NCBI RefSeq assembly: GCF_033568475.1
Contig: NW_027331831.1
Location: 2,170,001-2,234,000 of the forward strand
Reading direction: 5' to 3'
Source of the DNA: Henckelia pumila
Lineage: Eukaryota > Streptophyta > Magnoliopsida > Lamiales > Gesneriaceae
DNA: 64,000 bases
How positions within the stretch are numbered: the stretch's first letter is position 1; every line of letters starts with the position of its first letter. Made by a program: the position numbers and the translations under genes. The notes under the pieces were generated by a model that made no database searches, was not told the DNA's origin, and saw only the letters and a list, made by a program, of their open reading frames with translations. Of the stretch, positions 61,484 to 64,000 are shown piece after piece.

Positions 61484-61740
61484 ACCCGCAGACTTAGCTA
61501 TAACTAGATAAATTCGTATTTCAATCCCCTCGTCTATAGCCCGGATGGAACTACAATCCGATTAGGTCCGCAAACTTAGCTATGAAATAGTGAATAGAAT
61601 TTCATTCACATCTCACGCCCGGATGGAATTGTTATATTATTTTGTCTAAAGAATAACCCCATGTAATCCGCATACTTAGCCACAAACAAGATGAATAGGA
61701 TTTCAAACATCTCGCTCGCAACCCGGATGGAGTTAATTGG
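61484..61740. repeat. Three diverged direct repeats in the retroelement interior
   Basis: Each unit begins 'ccgca.acttagc' and ends 'cccggatgga': 61485-61556, 61568-61630 and 61668-61735. The middle parts share 'gaata.gatttc' and 'ca.ctc'. They lie in the non-coding interval between the ORF and the polypurine tract. Confidence 0.75.
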
Positions 61741-62161
61741 TTTTCAAAAAATTTGTTTCTCTTTTTCATAAAACAAAAAATTTTAAGGTGCGCCCAAGAA
61801 ACTGTATGCCATATCAAAAAAAAATCAAGATTCAAGCACTATCAAATTCCACAAACACCTATTATTGTGCAATGGTCCAACAACCATCCACAAAATCTAA
61901 TACATCACTACACTTCACTGGTTAAACATGTGTGCTTAAAAATATTCAACAATCAACCTACGGTTTCTCATATCCCATCAAGAGTAATTTTTTTCAAAAA
62001 AATCATAATTTTTCAACTATCTCATCATAGACAGATAACTCATACTCAACTTATGCATTTTGACAACATAAACCACAACAACAACAATACGATGCATAAC
62101 AACACAAGAAACATGCAATACAAACAAAGGAAACAAAATGCATAAAAAAAATGCATACAAT

Positions 62162-62182
62162 GCAACCCCCCCCCCCCCCCCC

Positions 62183-62222
<40 letters not shown>

Positions 62223-62250
62223 CAACCTATGCATTGTCCTCAATGCATTA
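62162..62250. repeat. C-run, (CA)n tract and short palindrome
   Basis: About 20 C residues are followed by (CA)n to about 62213. Nearby, 'atgcattg' and 'caatgcat' form a perfect 8-bp inverted repeat around 'tcct' (62229-62248). On the minus strand the order 'cattgaggacaatgc ... gtgtg ... ggggg' recalls a second purine tract, as found behind the coding region of Athila/Tat-type elements. The C-run length is likely to be unstable in sequencing. Confidence 0.85.
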
Positions 62251-62318
62251 CAAGACAAAATATGAACAAACAACTAAACAGAATGAGATGCAAAAATTAA
62301 AAACGGAACTCCCCTGGT

Positions 62319-63700
62319 TTAACAGTCGGCGGCGTTTTCCTCTTCAGCCTCCGGAGGAAGGACAGGAGCGGCATACTGGAACGGGAAAGGCGGCGGATAT
62401 GGCAGAGCAGCCGGAACGACATTTGGATCAAGACCAAAGTGCAATGTGAGATTTCTCAATAAAGCATCCACAGCTTGCGAATTATGAGCCGCCACCATAT
62501 TATATGCCTCTTGATGATAGGCGTAGGCAGTGAGCTCACAGATGGCATCGGCTTGAGAGCGAAGAGGAGGTGGAGGTGGCCTTGGCGGGGCTGGTGGTTG
62601 TTGAAAGTGGCCGTCCCTCATAAAATGCTTAACACGATACGCCCTCTTGGCTTCGATAAAAGCGGCGTCGAGTGGTCGCTTAGGCTGCAACCACTCTTCA
62701 TCATTACAAATGACAACTCCGGCGCGTATGCATAGAAAAGAGATGATCATGGGAAAGTAGAGGCCCATTGCGACATTATGGATCGACCGATGGATCTCGC
62801 TATGAAGGACGCGCCCCACATTAATTGGCCATCCCATATCAAGCGCGTATAGGAGAAGAGCGCGCTCAAGATTGACCTCGCTAGAATGTAAAATCGGCAT
62901 CAGATGCCGAGTCACAAAAGCATACCAAGAGGCCGGAAGCACACGTAAAAAACGCTCCTTGAAATTCACTACGGAAACGGGGTCAATCCACACAGTTCCA
63001 GGGTAAGCCAGTTGGTCAAGCAACTCATCCAAATCCGGGTCTATTTTCAGGCTTTGATAGAAAGAATCATCCACCTCCGGAATTTCAAATAAAGCATTCA
63101 ACTCATGGGGTAAAAAAGAAATCAGTTTCCCCCTAACAACTGCCTTGCTATCCGTCCCCCGCATTAGCATAAAATTCGCGAACAATCGGTACTACGGCGG
63201 GGGGAGGTTGCTCGCAGAATTTTGTCCAACCCCGCTCTTGAATCATCCCAAAAATTTCACTATCGCCCAATTCTAACTCAAAGCCGCGTTCAAGAATGGG
63301 GGAACGATTTACCTTGGCGGTGATGTAACGATCACGAGCGGCGTCATTGACAAAGAGCCCGGTGAATTCGGCATAAGAGCGATCGGCGGCTCGAGAAGAT
63401 GACTCGCTTTGAACGCGGGTTCATTTAGGTCCCATGGAAAAGTAAGAAGATGATGCAAATAGTAAAGAAGCAATTCGTCGAACACCTGACGTGTGACAAA
63501 ATCCCGATAGATCCTTGAAGAAACGTGAGATACACCGGCGAAGAACAAAGTCCGGTAGAGGTGCCTGAGAGTATGGATGGCCTGAGAAAGGTAATCTGCG
63601 ACGAGGAGAAATTTCGTGCGAGGCTGACTGGCGGCGTGAGCAATTTTCCGAAGGGAGAGGAGGCCGGAAAAAATTATCTGAGATGATCATGCCCGGAGAG
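62319..63700 (-). pseudogene. Retroelement ORF with 'putative plant transposon protein' domain (broken)
   Basis: The likely start is near 63433, in 'FSMGPK', but a TGA follows at once at 63421-63423. Beyond it the same frame reads 'SESSSRAADRSYAEF', 'VNRSPILERGFELELGD' and 'MIQERGWTKFCEQP' to 'REFYAN'. A frameshift near 63180 then leads into the long frame 63185-62319 with 'RGTDSKAVVRGKLISF', 'ERALLLYALDMGWPINVG' and 'GLYFPMIISFLCIRAGVV'. This order is that of the 'putative plant transposon protein' domain (Pfam PF20167 as I recall it), found in Athila/Tat-like elements. The C-terminus is Pro-rich, then 'EEENAADC'. Two lesions make it a pseudogene. The frame between 63700 and 63433 is uncertain and may be leader. 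Confidence 0.8.
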
Positions 63701-64000
63701 TCGTGGTGTTGTCTCCGAGAAATTCCCTGCGGATTAAGATAAAGAACAATGAATCAAACGAGAGAAATTGGTAGAAAGGGTTTTGGGGATTTAGGGATTT
63801 GGTACGAAAGAGGGGTGAGATGGGATAGAATGAAAGGGGGGAGAAGGGAAATCTGCGTTTAATTTAGTGTAAAAAGTCTGTCGCTCGATCGGCAAGATGT
63901 TGCTGATCGAGCGACAACAAAAAGCCCAACTCACTGCCCGAACAAAAGCGCTCTCGCTCGATCGGTAAGATGTTGCCGATCGAGCGAGCCAAAAAAAATT
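63701..64000 (-). mobile_element. Retroelement leader with two palindromic 73-bp repeats
   Basis: No coding frame is credible. Two units start at 63881 and 63954 (73 bp apart), each with 'tcgctcgatcgg' and closing 'gatcgagcga'. The core palindrome is the same as in the 3' LTR array at 60.7 kb. The rest does not match the 3' LTR, so this is probably the 5' leader or interior; the 5' LTR lies beyond the window. Confidence 0.7.

Noticed and set aside
62017-62449. Frames with poly-Pro, Thr-His or Val-Cys runs
   Set aside because: They are translations of the C-run and (CA)n tract.

Overview
This is a nuclear window from a flowering plant, most likely a eudicot. Genes have many short introns with GT..AG junctions, intergenic DNA is very AT-rich, and plant-type LINE, Copia, Mutator-MITE, SINE and LTR remnants fill the space between genes. 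Two details support a plant firmly: a NAC transcription factor gene and a miR319 precursor whose mature sequence can be read directly. I cannot name the species; an asterid is only a guess.

Layout. 0.4-2.4 kb: two LINE RNase H remnants in opposite orientation, with a pair of perfect hairpins between them. 4.4-7.5 kb (+): an S6 kinase (AGC kinase) gene. 8.0-9.9 kb (-): an LRR receptor-like pseudokinase, convergent with it. 13.9-14.5 kb (+): a four-exon ribosomal protein eS27 gene whose first coding exon is only the ATG. 17.4-17.8 kb: a tRNA-derived SINE beside a GC-rich palindromic minisatellite. 22.1-23.5 kb (+): the MIR319 locus. 26.5-30.1 kb (-): a six-exon quinone-oxidoreductase-like gene. 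30.2-31.1 kb: a cluster of MITEs and a 131-bp tandem duplication. 32.0-33.2 kb (-): a C2-domain protein gene. 33.3-38.0 kb (-): the large 3' part of a plant L1-type LINE. 38.0-40.2 kb (-): a truncated Ty1/Copia element. 41.2-42.4 kb (-): a divergent NAC gene. 46.6-47.2 kb (-): the missing 5' part of a LINE. 49.7-54.1 kb (+): a nuclear poly(A)-binding protein (PABN) gene. 55.5-56.8 kb (+): a 2-oxoglutarate-dependent dioxygenase gene. 58.5-59.1 kb (+): a small single-pass membrane protein gene. 59.7-64.0 kb (-): the 3' LTR and part of the interior of an LTR retroelement carrying a broken 'putative plant transposon protein' ORF.

The host genes are unrelated housekeeping, signalling and regulatory genes and do not form a pathway. 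S6K, eS27 and the PABN protein all concern translation or mRNA, but nothing shows that their proximity matters.

The most unusual structure is at 33.3-47.2 kb. Two LINE pieces in the same orientation break at the same ORF1 codon, on either side of an 8.5-kb block holding the truncated Copia element and the NAC gene. The outer ends carry the same 8-bp sequence, as expected for one insertion later split. The second unusual theme is a set of GC-rich palindromes in tandem arrays of about 67-73 bp, seen at three places. All intron-exon structures were derived by hand from splice signals and reading frame and were not checked against transcripts.
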